A stretch of DNA of 64,000 nt from contig JBAMDO010000040.1 in assembly GCA_037074765.1 (NCBI GenBank), forward strand, positions 248,001 through 312,000, given 5' to 3'. Origin of the DNA: Mansonella perstans. Taxonomy: Eukaryota; Nematoda; Chromadorea; Rhabditida; Onchocercidae. This document shows, piece after piece, positions 26,201-40,500 of this stretch. Numbering within the stretch: the stretch's first letter is position 1; each line of letters opens with the position of its first letter. The translations under genes were made by a program, and so were the position numbers. Under the pieces are notes generated by a model. It saw only the letters and a program-made list of their open reading frames with translations, had not been told where the DNA came from and made no database searches.

Positions 26201-26496
26201 AGAAAATGAAGAGAAAATATCGAAGTCGAAGACCTGATAAGCAGTGATAGTGGGACGGATCAAACAAAGTTTAATTTCAGGTAAATTTGGGGATTACAGG
26301 CGACAAGGCACAATTTGGGTTTAATACATCGGATTGTATTGGGACGTTTAGTGCTGGCACCTGGATGGGTATCATTATTTTTGTTGTCTTCATAAGCATT
26401 TTATTGTTCGGTTATCTGATGGTGCAGTCAGTACACACCATAGATCGGTTTGACGACCTGAAACAAAAGCAGATCGTAATTAATTTCAAAGAATAA
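23243..26496 (+). CDS. ATP6AP1: V-type proton ATPase accessory subunit S1 (Ac45/ATP6AP1)
   Basis: Single-pass glycoprotein that helps assemble and traffic the V-ATPase Vo sector. Exons 23243-23331, 23681-23867, 24220-24366, 24446-24553, 25055-25248, 25480-25566, 25636-25726, 25920-26075 and 26281-26496 join in phase to 424 residues. A signal peptide (MWQLYTTLLIAGFHYCIAYD) comes first, then the luminal region with APSSDN-like and YVRKDFYDLLSPED segments. A basic RRKR at about 143-146, with GRRQR soon after, resembles the furin-type processing of vertebrate Ac45. A C-terminal beta-rich domain has paired cysteines (NFACYQTD, SDCIGTFSAGTWMG). The membrane segment is about 382-403, with a short tail containing TIDRFDDLKQKQI, the MDRFDD motif of the family. 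The ATG sits directly after an ATTGTAG acceptor-like sequence. Confidence 0.93.
24888..24992. repeat. 105-bp element with imperfect terminal inverted repeats in an ATP6AP1 intron
   Basis: The left end reads GTAACTTGCCGAAAAT and the right end ATATTTCGACAAGTTAC, inverse complements with one mismatch over about 14 bases. An internal TTTTTCGGCAAGTTCCGAAA repeats the same core. This is the shape of a small MITE or other palindromic element. I could not identify a family or a clear target-site duplication. Confidence 0.55.
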
Positions 26497-29383
26497 AGTA
26501 GTGACACATTACTGTTAGTATAATAATGTATTATTACTTTACGCTACTGCTTTATATTTCATTTATCAATATGTATAATATTTATTAAAATTGAGAGATG
26601 AAAAGTATACGCTTATGGTTTTTCAAGCTGTGCAGAAAATAATTACATACTTTCTATCTTCGCTTGATTTTTCGAGTTCGGGTAATAATCCACTTTTATG
26701 ATAATGTAATTGTATTTATTGCATATACACATACGATTCATTCTAGTTCGAACCATAATCTTTCATGCAGTCTGTATATGGTATCGTATTGCGCATTTTT
26801 TTTTTCGAAATAGTTTCGGCCAGTGGTACCAGTAATCATTTAATGAATAGTTTGTAGTTCAAGGAATAATATGCTCAATATCAGATTTCATTGAGCCGTA
26901 ATAAATTTTTGTATCTGCAACAGCATGCTAAACATTCAGAGCAGGTACCATTTAGGACCAAATGCAGACTGATTTCTCTATGTCAGAAGAACTGGAATTT
27001 CTCTGTTTGGTTTTTTACTTTTGATTTCTCATGATCTCTGAGCTCACATATGTTTTCTTTGTGACTGAGAATACACTGATCAATTTAATGGTTGGATAGA
27101 AAGTTACATTGTTAGATCATGTATAAATTTGTCTTTTTCCAAGTTTTCATTATTATTCGGTAGTCATGCAACAAAATTTTGGCGAGAAATCATTGAATTC
27201 ATCTAAACTGTCTAAAGTTTCGTCCCGATTTTTTGGTTGCATTTTTAGAGTTAAGCTATTTTTCCGGGAGGCTGTAATTACTCACATTTTCATGTTACTT
27301 TTTCAATGCATCCTTTCAGAGGCATTGCAACGTAATACTTTTTTTTGTATGCTTCCTCGAATTTGCACCAACGTTATCTACGCATTGATTTCAGTACTCA
27401 TACAGGGCTTATTCTTGACAGCATACACTACATTTGTCTTTAATAAGTACAGCTAGGACCCTACTCTACGAGCAAAGGCTGTGAATTACTGTCCTCTAGT
27501 GTTTGCAAAATGAAAGGCGATGCTGCTTTGATTTAATTGGAAATAGCTATTCGAGATTACGCCTCTAACAAAATAAAAACATGTTGTAATACTGTGAATT
27601 TCATACAGTCAGAGCACTATAAAATGGCAGTGTTTATTCATATAGTCATAATAATTAGTTTATATATTAGCCAGATGAGCTCTTACTTTTTCCTTTTACT
27701 CATTTAGTTCATTTATTTCCTAGACAATCGTTACTCACGTAAGTTTCATTTTGAGAGCATAACAAAAGTAAAAAACACTTTTTTTTCTGTCTTAAATGCT
27801 TTCATGGAAAAGTAATGAGTTTGTTATCGGGAAATGATGTGGAAACCGGGAGTTGTCATTTAGTGTTACTATTGGATATTGGGTCTCCAGTAACGACACT
27901 AAATACAGGATTGGATAAATATTATAGCGAAGAGAATGCCACTTTACTAAGGCTGAATGAATTTTCAGGTAGGGATAATGGATTTGAGGCAAATGTCAAA
28001 AACATATGAGAAAAATGAATTGTCTTTGTAATAAATGGTACTTAATAATTGTAGGAACCCATTTTGTCATAGCAGAAATAAACAATTAAAAAAGTGATAG
28101 AAATCATTGAAAGAGAAACAATGAAGCGAAAAAAGGAAAACAAAACAGAGATTGAGAAGAACGACAAAACAAAGTGGACGATATTTTGAAATCAAAAATT
28201 AGTGAAATTTTCAAGCAGCACCAATAATTAAAGGAAAAAAAGACAGTTGCACTAACAATGATGAAAAAATTGGTAATGAATGTATGAAAATGATCACGAT
28301 GCCTATGCATAATGTACCCTAACAAACCTGGTATTCCTTTCGTTATTACTGTATTTTTTTCTGAATAATTTCGCTAATAATAATAGTAATAATAATGATG
28401 ACAATAAAAGAAGAGTGAAGATTGACCAAAAATACATTTTTCGAGCAGATGATTGGCAATTTCTGCGCTCTAAGTAAAATATTTCAACATATGAAAGAGA
28501 GATCTTTGTATTTTGCCCCATCTTCAAGGTCATTGACAAAGAAAAAATGAATGTATACAATCAAATCAAAAACAATCATTAAGAAATAATCCAGCAAAAG
28601 ATACCGTACAGCGTGTACACAATAACGATCATAGTAACCTGTTATGAAGCTAATTTATATTCCCAAAAAATTCTAAACATTGGTTTTAAGAAATAAGAAA
28701 TTTTACGGATTCCAAAGTTGACATTTAACAAAAAAAAGTCATTATAAGCGCAAGGATACAGCTGTTTGGCATCATTTAACAAAGAAAGCGAAAGTTTAAA
28801 GCAAAATTAAAATAGCAAAATGTCCTAAAACAATCCCAAATTGTTGTTTGGAGATTAAAGCTAGCAAACGGAGTGCTACAGTACGATCGCTCTCACAAAG
28901 GCAGAGGAGTAAGTAAGTATCGATAACGGTTACTCCTTTACTTCACATGTGCCATCTGATAAAATCATCAAATGAATTTTAAATTCTTAGAAACAAATAG
29001 GAAATATTTTATCCCATGCAGAATTATTTGCTTTCAAATTTTTTTCATCTTCTATTTCAAAAATATGGAAACGAACACAATAAATAGTCTGGAATTGGTA
29101 TCAATAACCTGTTTTCTCGACAACAAAGCACAAAAAAAAAAGAGTGGAGAAATGCGTACCTAAATTTATGTGAGCACCACATAGATAACTTCCCGGATAT
29201 TATGAGATATTATTATATGGAGAGTCATTAAACTAAATGCGATAAGAGAAATGAAGTTAGCGGAAAATTTAATACAAAACAGAAATAAGTAAGCAAATGT
29301 TGTTTCCATATTATTTCAAAGCAGTGCTATTGGGAATCATTATTATCGCTTTTTCTCTCTAAATTCATTGATAATCTTTTTTC

Positions 29384-29423
<40 letters not shown>

Positions 29424-29593
29424 ACTAACTGATGTATGAATTACATGAAATATTATTGAAAGGGACATCAAGTGAAACAAATTTTTGATTCTTCACATAT
29501 TACAGTTAATCCTTGTTGGCGCCCACGTTCACATTTTTTTCGGTCGTCATTTTTGGCCGATAAAATGTGGCATGATAATACTATCAACTGCTT
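26497..29593. other. 3.1-kb convergent intergenic stretch
   Basis: Between the 3' ends of ATP6AP1 and the GON-1-type gene. It contains a plus-strand ORF at 27166-27456 (96 codons, hydrophobic), a plus-strand ORF at 27815-28009 and an AAT/ATG triplet-rich microsatellite near 28376-28410. None could be tied to a family. A run of about 35 T lies at 29385-29419. Confidence 0.5.
29385..29419. repeat. Poly(T)/(A) homopolymer of about 35 bases
   Basis: An uninterrupted T run on the plus strand, which is A on the coding strand of the GON-1-type gene, about 175-210 bases beyond that gene's stop codon. The length may be imprecise, since homopolymers are hard to assemble. Confidence 0.9.
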
Positions 29594-31586
29594 TTAATAT
29601 CCCACACCGATACTTGGGTTCTGATTATGGTCAATTTCTATCATCAAACCTTTAAATTTATCCGGACTACATTGACCGCAATAACCACCGCAACGTCCAA
29701 ATATTCGTGCATTATTCTGCAGCACATAACATTTGTTTATAAAGCAATAAATACAATATTCTCATTTTTATAACCGTTTAGTGTAACCGATGGGTAAATG
29801 AAATAACTTTTTTTTTGATATAAGAAAAACTGTACCGAGAATTCTGTGCACATTTCTGATGTCATAATGTGCGGTGCTGATTTTATTGATACTTCAATTA
29901 TTCGCAAACTCTCATAAAAATTATTCCTAATTTTGACGAAATCCAATTTAAATGATAAATCTCATCATCGCTGTGATACTTTCTGAACACATTTATCTAT
30001 CTTCTTTTATGAAAATAATATTGGAACATCTTAAATCCACAAAACATTTTTTCTCACTTTTTCAAATCATTCCTAAACTAGTTATTACAGTTACGTGTTC
30101 GAAAATGCATCCAAGTATTCTCTATGCATTTTGTATTTGTCAAAAGAAAACAAACATACATCAAAACGCTCAATTCTCGAACTTGTACGATGTCCTTGAT
30201 CCACCCACCGAAGGTCGTCCATCATACGGAGACCCGTCCCTCGTAAATCGATACCAAACTGACCCTAAAAAACCAATAATTTTTCAGTTGAAGGCATTAT
30301 TTTAGTTATAATAACACGGACAGTTGCAATGAAAATTTCATCAATAAAATGACAAAAAAATTTTTATTGTTTTTCATTTTGAAGTTTAAAAAACGAGACC
30401 TGTGGGCAATCAACAGCACTGTAGCAATCACCAGCTGTTGCAAATGCTACTTCTTCACCATGCGATGTTGTTGCGAATGTGTGATCGTGAACTGCAATAA
30501 ATCACTTTAAAGTATTTTCATTCTCAATACTTCTCTAATAATCTTTCTTTGACTTCTAATTCATGACAAAAACATCCTTTATGAAATTTTTCATTTATTA
30601 ATGACCGCTTTTTTATGTGTAACATAACAGAAATCATAAGGTTCAGAAATACTGAATTTCGGAAATGAACTTTAACCAATTGTTAGCTTTAAGGTAACAG
30701 TTCATGCCTATTTTCTACTCACGCATGAACCACCAGTTGGGAATTATTCTAAGTTCATGTCAATAAATATTGTTTTAATTGTCGACAAGAGATCTGATGA
30801 AGTAAACAAAGATTTTTTAGTAAATTTTCAGAGTTTCATGAAACTAATTACAAAAAAGGAAATAAAACTGATTAAAAAGAAATAATATCATTTTACTTCT
30901 TACTTTAAGATCAAAACAAATGACGAATCATTTCAAAGCAAAATGATTGTGTATGATAATTTATTATATTGTGGAAAATAAATAATTCACTGTTAATTTT
31001 CATGTTGTGAAGATCGACGCGGACTTTTGAAAAACTTGAAAAGCCAGCGCTTGCACTTCCATCATCAGTGCACATGCATGTATCGTTACGCTGCCCATTA
31101 TGAGGACACGTAAATGGATACAATAGCCTAAAATGAAAGTAAAATATCAAATTATTAAAGTTAGAGAGTTGCTATTGTGTATTTGAATCTTTTTGTTTTG
31201 CCGGTAACCGGAAAAAAAAGTATTTCAGATCAGATTTATGATTAGAAACACCACAACTATTCCGTTATTTAATACAGTAAGTTATGTTCCCACGAATGCA
31301 TACCAAATGCATTTTTTTTTAGCAAGCTTTTTGATTCTAAAAACAAAAAAAATTATAGAATGCTTAAAAAATGAACATAAATACTTTGATTGATATTACC
31401 TTTTCCCATATATTTCTGCAAAATTAGTTTCACTATTGAGATTGATGTACGTCTTTGGTAATGTTTCATTCATTAGATGGCAATAAACAGTAATACGAAA
31501 ACCGGCTACCAAAACAGTATAATTGCCATCGACACTGTTCTCTTGTGTATAGTATGCTTTCAATTCTGCACAATCACTTGGTAAGC
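29594..31586 (-). other. GON-1 block 3: C-terminal GON domain
   Basis: Exons 31586-31400, 31127-30991, 30491-30400, 30264-30160 and 29716-29594 encode about 214 residues that match the GON domain, which is found at the C-terminus of GON-1, ADAMTS9 and ADAMTS20. Landmarks in order are [92 protein letters not shown] and [17 protein letters not shown]. The protein ends in SIGVGY before the stop at 29594-29596. All ten or more domain cysteines expected for disulfides seem present. In vertebrates this domain of ADAMTS9 is linked to ER-to-Golgi transport. Confidence 0.93.
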
Positions 31587-34500
31587 CTGAAATATATTAG
31601 TAGTAAGCCTATGACAATTGCAAAAATTAATAATTACGGTTCGAAGCCATCATGTAACTGGCAAATATGAACTAATTCGTGACTCAAGCTTGCTTAATGC
31701 CGATTCATAACAATATAAACTAACACTCGTTTACGAAATTTAAAACCAACGAAGTGCGGATTATTGTAGGATTTTGCAGAAGGATTTTGTGTAGATTTGA
31801 TGCTGCTTATGTTTAAGTGAACTCATTATCGTAATGTATAAATAAAATTCTTAACAATTACAATTTCTCAGGGAACAGCTTTCCCGTCTTTTCGGTCTGT
31901 CTGGATTTTGATCACAAAGATCTCGTGATACCCGTCTGCCGTCCCTGTCCAAACATCGCACACGACGTCTTCGATAGCCTGGACCACAGCTTGTCGAGCA
32001 CTGCAACTCATTAATAGTAATCAAAAGAGTATTTCAATAATTTTGGTTTGACAGTATGTTATTTTGATACAAAAAACCCTCATTGTTTAAAATTCTATTT
32101 ATACATTATCTTAGAATTTTAGAGGATTCACAAAGCGTGTGAAATGCAATATTTTTGTCTCTTAAAAAAACTAAAAATTTAAAAAAGCAACAAAATAATT
32201 GTATTTCATTTGATGAACTAGGAACTACTGTTATCAAGAAATACATTTATAAATTGTGTATTCCACGCACTTATAACCACAGTCGATATTGTAATTTCAC
32301 AGTAAGTTTGAACAATGATGAAAATGGCGAAAGATGAATCGGCAAACTAGTAGGATATATAAATCTACTATCAGTTAAGCCTAAACTTTCTAAAACAGGG
32401 CAAATGAGATAAAACATTTTCATTGCTCAAATAACAACTTCTTACAGCAGGATACTGCTTAGCATGCAGTCATGTAGCATGAAAATTACTGCAGCTGGTA
32501 TTCAAAACAATATCTGAAGGATTATGAATTGATAATGACTTATAAATTATTGAGGAGTTATTTATATCATTATGAAAGGATATTTTATGCAGCAAAAATT
32601 GCGTTTAAAAAGAAAACACTTCTTTTATTCCGCTATTAATGGGTAATAAGCATAGATTAAAGAAGAGACAATGGTTACCTGTGACCAAGGTCCAACAGAC
32701 CAACGATATTTAGCATCGCAGGGGTTCATTGCACATTCTTTACTAACCGATGGTCGAGTTAATCCATTACACATCCTCGATTGTACGTTCGGTTCTGCGC
32801 TAGAGCTGTGATTCTGACTACGCACACGACATTCAATGCGGCGAAATTGAAATCCCGTATCACATGTTTTAGAACACTGAAAATAAATGAATTTTCGAAA
32901 TGTTGTTCTTTAAACATATGACACTACACAAGGAATCGTCATTGTTGCAATATCAGCGATACCGACCCATTATTCAGTAACTCATAATACATGTTGTCGA
33001 ACTATTGCTGTTAAACTCATGAAAATATTTACATGACGTCTGTGCTTTAGTATGAAAATAATATTCATTTTAGGTTAACATTACAAATCATTGTGTTGAA
33101 AAAAAACAACAAGCCATTTCTTTCTCCACGTAAATGTTTCATTCTTCTTCGCTCTATTCATTCATTTCATTTAATAGCTTCTTAAAAACTTCACAATAAA
33201 AAGAATCATGAAAACCATACCGTACTCCAAGGACCAGGTACCCAGTGATAGAAACAATCAGTAACAGGACAAGGACGTGTCGTTTCTGGTGCAGTTTCAT
33301 TACTGCACATTTTCGGCGCTGCACGTTTACCCAAATTGCTGACGCAGTAAACGCGACGATGTTGATCAGACTTCTTGCACAGATCAGTGCACTATAATTT
33401 GAGAATGCTAAGGTTGAAACCTCTCAGACAGAGCTTAAAAATAAATAATGATGAGTGATTAATTTCTTAGACATCAACAGATATTTGTTTACTTTTGGAA
33501 TTTAATGCATATTATCATTTATTGTTACATTAGCATACTAGATGTGTTGCCAGTAAACAAACAGCCTATAATGTTTATTTTAAAATTATGCGCCTCAGCT
33601 TATATCTCATAGTATGATTTTATATTACTTTTTTAAATGGATTAGACATGAAACAAATGCGAAAGTGAAACTTAACTATTTCCATACAATATTCTATATT
33701 CATTGCTGACAGATTTCCTAAATCTATAAATCTTCCAAATTTTTTTCATCCTTATACAAATATTCCTGCTACCAACGCTTTTTCTTTTATTCAAAATGCG
33801 GCGCAAAATATGTATACACGCAAGATTTCTGCATGTTTCCTTGTAATTTTTACTAGATGCCGCTGATACGAAATCTAGTATTGCAAACGAGCGATTCATA
33901 GAAGGAAACGTGTAAATATTTCCAACCTTAGACCATGGTGTAGCTGCCCAATGATACGCAGGACAAGAAATGGTCATACATATTGAATGTTCTGATGGTT
34001 TCGGTAGATTTGAACATTCCATATCTGGCAAATGGGTTCGCCGACCTTTCTGACACATCACCTCACGCGTTCGTACTCCTCTACCGCATGTCACTGAGCA
34101 CTGCAAATAACGGCACAATATGAATACAGTGAATCCATAAAAGAATGTACAGGATTATTAGAAGCAAGATCAATTTTCGCATTGACATTTGTGTACAGCT
34201 CTAGTTGTACGGAAATTGTAGTTCAAAGGAGCATTTGTAAAATCCTCAGCGTTATCGGGACTATTATGTTGTTAATCTAAAACTGGATCTTCCTTCCTGA
34301 AAAACAGTGCTAGTGATGAAAACAATTCTGTTAAATGCATCTGCTAGTTACTCCGTCTTCATTGTTAAGCAAATCCTCAATTTCTGTTCCTTTATATAAA
34401 AATGGCAACAGCCGGAAATTTGTCCTCAAGACAGAGTACTTCATTATATACTAAACACTATTATAAATCCCAGCAGTCGTGCCTTGACCACTGAAAAAGC

Positions 34501-37500
34501 CAGACTATACAACAGTAATTTTTTTGAGAGAATAACTTTATGGACTTTTCGTAAATATCAGTGGGAGGTAACTTTCATGATTTCTGAACAGGGTGAGTAT
34601 GTTCAAAAGTTTCTTGAACGTATTCGATTTGGTCAGCGCGAAGAAGGTTACTTATTAACAGGTGAATATCGAAGGTGATACTGAGAAGCCGTGTATCCAA
34701 TCCATTTCACATTAATATTGATTCGACTGCTACCTATTTGCAAAGATTCTATTTGAAACATAAGTTGTTTGCTAAAAATTATATTTGTGCGAATCGATAA
34801 ATTTTGCAGGATACAGAAGTTGGAATACAGCTTAAACAATACTCGGCCTGTATAACTGTACAAATAGTTTCAAGTTAACTATATCCTGTAATCATATACT
34901 TCAGGTATAGCGCAGTCAGTAGGTAAGCTTCGAACTTTTATAAGATTCTAATACACCAAAAATATATTTCTTGATATCATTCACTCACCATTGACCACTT
35001 TCCGGTCTTCCACCGTGGACAATGAATCATTCGACAGCGATGTGAATCAATTGGCCGCTTTGCCGGATTACAATGTTTAGATGCTACTGAATGACTATGT
35101 ACATTGACACACGACACAATACGTTTACGAACACCACGTCCGCAAGTTGCCGAACACTGAAATGCAGAAGCAAAGCTACGGATACTGGGAGAAAAAAAGG
35201 AAAAAAAAGCAAAATTAGTCGCAATAATTCACAGCATGCTGTTCAAATTTGAATCACCACTTTCTGGATAATGACCATATAGATAAGCAGTGAGAGTAAG
35301 AAAATGAACTAGGTTAAAAAGTTTACTAAACAAACAAGGATGAAAGTGTTATCCGGAAGAAAAGTGATATGGTCGATCAATTTAATGCTCTGCTTATCCA
35401 ATTGAATATGCTCTTTAAAATAAGTTGAAAAATAAATATAAATTTTGAAATCTACTACATTTCACAACACAAGCAGGCAAGCAAGCCAAACTAATTAGAA
35501 TCGGTAGATTTTCACCTGAAATTTCAGCTTACTAGTTCAGGAATTCATGTCAAGAGAAGAAAAAAAAAACGGAGAACAGAAATTGGCTAAATTATAATCG
35601 ACAAATATACAAAACTATACATGCCCAAACAACAAAGTAATGAAACAAAAACATCAGCAAACCACGGCAAATATTATGAGGTGAAATCTGGTACAGTTGC
35701 TTATAAGATTTCGTGATACGGATTAAAAAATAATGCTGAAGCCATACACAAACGATATACAACATTACAGATTACTTCCGTCCTAAAAAGTCAGCAATAT
35801 TGTCAACCTCAAGCTAAGTAATTACATAATTTGAAAATCTTTTAAGAATAATCAAGTTGACAAACTTCTTTATTTTCAGCAAGTTGTATTAATAGATAGT
35901 TCTAATAAAAGCACATCGTACCATTTGTCTAAAATTCTCAGATATTATTTTTGCCTTTTTACATTGTCGAATTTAAAATCATCCATATACAAGTAACTGG
36001 AATGTTAACACTTAGATGAATGCAATAACACTGAAGGAATAATTTTTAATATCTTAGCAAATGCCAAATAACGAAATCCATTTTGCGAATGTAATAACAA
36101 GCAAATAGCAAATTTCGTTTTTTTTTAAGAAATCGAGAAAATTTATTGCAGAACAGAGAGGAAAAAGTGACATGCAGTGAGAAATATTAAATAAACAAGA
36201 TAAAGTAATATGAAATTCAGAAGTGTTAATGATATAATCAAATAAAAGATTATTTATATATTTATAAAAAGTAAAAAGGAAAAATAAACAAATCACAAGA
36301 CTGTTTTACAAAGTAAGCAAATTTCCATTAGAAGAGCATTAGAATGTTCTCATTATCGCAATTGTTTCATTTGTTATTGTTATGCCCCACAGTAAAATAG
36401 TTTCGACACCAAATCCCAGGAGAGTTTTTTTTCAACAGTATGCAATACGGTAAGAATATCAAAAAATAGCATCAAATTTCCAAACGAAAGAATTTCTTTG
36501 GAATCAAACTTGAAAAAGTATTGAAGCTGTTTAGCTTGCCCATTAGAATATAACGAATAGAGAGTGTTTTTGTCACTGAACTTTACCTCTAAAGCAAAAA
36601 AGAAAAATGAAGTTAAAGCAAAGGAGTCAGCAAATAAAAAACAATGAACAGAAAATACAATACTTTTCAGAATAGCAGTTAAATGTACCAAAGTTATGAG
36701 TATCATTTGTACCTAAATCTTTTACTAAAAAGAAAATTTGACCAATAATTAGTGGTGTTGCATTAAAGGAATGGAAATGGATTGTAATGAAAAAAATTAT
36801 TGTGCTGAAAAATATTATCAAAAAAAAAAAAGAATATAAGCGATTCAGCATTATCAGTCAATATAATAAATTTGTACAATATACCATAGCATACCTATGT
36901 TTATCCTGCATTTTGTTGTTTTCAAAAAAGACAAAAGAAAGTAATGATGACAGTATGACACTGCTGATAAATGTTATTAGAGATAAAATTTTGGGAACTT
37001 CATAATTAGGATGTATATCTCTGGCTTCTTCGATTTTCCAGCTTTAATCTTCGATTGCTAAACAGTTTTTATATTTTTTACTTGTCAAATAAAACAAATT
37101 GCGGTAGGAATTTCGTGGAAGCTATGACATACTGCCCAAAGGCTGTATCAAAATAATCACACATCTTTTATCACTGATAAAGCAGCGAAGATGAAGGCTG
37201 AAAGCTAATAAGCGTAGATAATATCACTCTGTACAAAATGCCAGTAAGATGGCAGATGGTAAAGAAAATTGGGAAGCAAAACTGAGTGATATATAAAAAG
37301 CAAATATTGGAATATGAATGATAATGTTAGAAAAAAGACTATTTTATTTTATCTTATGTAAAGTCATTTCATGATACTGATAATTTTTTGATTAAAATTT
37401 TAGTATAAAATATGTCAGTCATCCTTACTGAAAAGATGAAATGCTAATTAAATTGTAGATTTTAATTTTGGCATAAGATTCAGCAAAAAGTATGAGTTAA

Positions 37501-40500
37501 CAAAAGTCTGCTGAAATAGACATTTACACGGTGTTGAAAGTAACGCAACAGAAATGTGGGCAGTAATAGAAAAGCTTATAGAAAGACTGATTATCATGTG
37601 AAAGCTGAGACGATGAAAGTTGGAATGCAATATCGCTAATATTAAAAGAGATTAAAAGAGATAAAAGAGAATTAAAAGAGAAAATAGAACGAATCAATTA
37701 ACTTAAATAGGTTATAAACCTCTGCTATTTTGTTGTCATTTAAAATGAACAAACAAAAGATATGGAAGATAGTCCAAACGGTTCATAATTAAGGAATAAT
37801 TTGAGCAGATATGGAAAATGATTTTAAAAAATGAACAAATATGGCGCAGGTTGTAACACGGAAAAACTGACCATATTAGTAATTTTCGCTGTTGTTAGGT
37901 ATATCAGACAACAGCACTTTAACGTGTACAGGACATCATAATGCATAAAGCAAACGTGAGTAAGTTTCGTAACCGTTCATTTGAATGAGCAATGCAAGTG
38001 ACAGAAGGTAAATGTGAAAGCAAGCAACGTGATATACATGTATAAGTATATCGCATATTTGTCGTTTTCTACAAGCATTGGTTATGGAGAGACATTTACA
38101 GCACCGAAAATACAAAACATAACAAATACTACAAGTGGAACTAGCAAATGAAAAATAAAGAAGCAAAAGATAGAAAAAAAATTCGATTGGAATTGAAATA
38201 TATTATTTCCCACGCATTCTATGATATTTACGTCTATTTATACGTACCGGACTCCATTTGCCTGCATACCAGTGATAATATTCAGTTGTCACAGGTGTTG
38301 TTTGGCATTCCATCGTACTACACTCCCGAATACTTGACGGTTTTTCAGAGAGCAAGCATTCAATATCTTGTACCCTTTCACGCGTTTTCACATCTTCACA
38401 CCAAACCGCACGCTTCTGTACACCGCCACCACACGTAACTGGACACTGAAACTTTTTTATTAGGGATTTGAAAGAATAAAAAAAATTTTTGTCGAGCAAT
38501 ATAAAATGTTATAATTGCAAATTATTGTTCAAATTTCTTTTAAACGATTGCGAACAACTTTTTGAAGTGTCAACAATAATCTGTACATTTTTCAATCATC
38601 TATCCCATTCCTTTTCTAAATACGTGATTTTTTCAAAAAATTACGATTGCAATTATTAAACAATTAATTTCAAATTGAAAGAGACGTACATGAGACCAAG
38701 GCGACATCTGCCAGATGTTAGACATTCTTACACACTCTTGCTGATTACAAAGCTCAAACTGATCCGGTTTTTCCCTTTCGTTACAAAATCTAGTACTACA
38801 CGTAATTAGACGTCTGCGCCAACCGCCCCCACATGAGACCGAACACTAAAAATTCTAGCCATAATTAAACAGCGCATTGTCATCAAAAGCTGTTGGTAAC
38901 TGACGAATTAAAAGGAACAGCGTGAATAAACAGATTGTCAAGAATTCGATGTACTGTGCAATGGGCATAAACGAAATACCAACCTTTCCCCAGTCTTTTG
39001 TAATCCAAGATCCAAGAGGCGGTTCTCCCATTGGGCATGGATTCAGATTACAAGATCTGATTGATTGGGGACGAATCGTCAAATCACAGTCTGTTTCCTG
39101 CACTTGCTCATCTCCTTTCATTGACTCGCAGCTAACGCGACGTTCTGTTGTTGCATGTATGCCACAAGTAACTGAGCACTGAATTTCAATTTTTGAAGTT
39201 TTGATTCGAGAGACTAATATAACATTCTGTCTCGAATTCATACTTTTCAGGAAAAGATCATCTGCATTACTCGTTGCCATGAATTCGCAAAAAATACTTC
39301 ATAACACTTTAGAATATCTCATATAAGACAAAAAAAAAGGACTAATACAACTTCAATTTCCTCATTAAACTATTAAAAGTAGTCAAACTCGCTAATGGTA
39401 TTTGTCAACGTAATCATTCTATAGTAACGATGAGTTATATGGAGTAATTTCTAATAAGGGATGATATAATATGAAATGCTCAACTTTATTTACCATTTCA
39501 AAATATTGTAGGACAACTACATAATTGTTACAGCACTCTGTAGTGAACCTACATGAATCGATTTATTTGAGACATTTTTCTTACACAAGAGAACTGCACA
39601 AAAAAAAGCAAATCCGGGATGTACCGATTTCCACGGTCCAACGGTCCATTGCGCACATGACTTAATCTGGCAATATTGGTAAGTTTCAATGGGCTCCAGA
39701 TGCTGACAGTATGCATCAGTAAGATCACGAACATGATCACGACATACTACAAGACGACGCTGCGTTCCATTTCCGCATGTTCGCGAGCAATCAGACCATG
39801 GTCCAATAGCCCACCGAATTTTTGGCTGATCATTTACTGTATTCTCGACCACATTTTGTGTAAATGCTTCACAGATGTCACGCTCGCAAATTTTTTCTGT
39901 TTTCGGATGTGTTGCCTTTAATTAATTTGTTTTTAGCTTACTATAGAGCTAAGATCCTCCGTTCAGTGTCCATAGGAAAGCGAGGAATTCTGAATACAGT
40001 TACATTAATACAAAAACAAGTTACGTGTGACGATCCGGGAAACAAATACATAAGCCTAATCTTTCTTCAAAGTGGAAATAGATAAAAATACCGAGATATA
40101 CCGGAGAACTTTACTGCAAAAATGATCAAAATGTGCCTTTGCTATACTCAATTTTCACTAGTTCATGTTATGAAAAGTATATGCTTACTCTATCGCATTC
40201 ACTTTCATGAACGATAGATTTTCCTCGTAAGCATTGTGTAGTGCGGATCTGTTGACCAGTACCACAAGTTACAGAACACTGCGACCATGGAAGTACTTTC
40301 CATCTAGCGCATGGCAGCAAACTATGAAATAAAGATTTCTGGAGATAATAATTCAAAGCGACACTTGAAACACTTGATTCTTTCAGATAAGGATAAAGCA
40401 CTAAGAAACAATTTTACTACTTACCTACACCGCTCAACTTTTGCCACATGAGTATCACCACACAGTGAACCGTCAACGACCTGATCTCGATATATACATT

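Noticed and set aside
27166..27456. Hydrophobic 96-codon plus-strand ORF
   Set aside because: No motif, no signal of splicing and only moderate length for AT-rich DNA; kept as unassigned.
27815..28009. Plus-strand ORF starting MSLLSGNDVETG with a CAG/GTAGGG donor
   Set aside because: Composition looks coding, but the minus strand is equally open here and no partner exon was found.
28303..28560. Minus-strand ORF with a Leu-rich membrane-like segment
   Set aside because: The Leu run comes from an AAT/ATA-type microsatellite; no other support.
38922..39182. Plus-strand ORF of 86 codons
   Set aside because: Antisense shadow of a GON-1 TSP1 exon.
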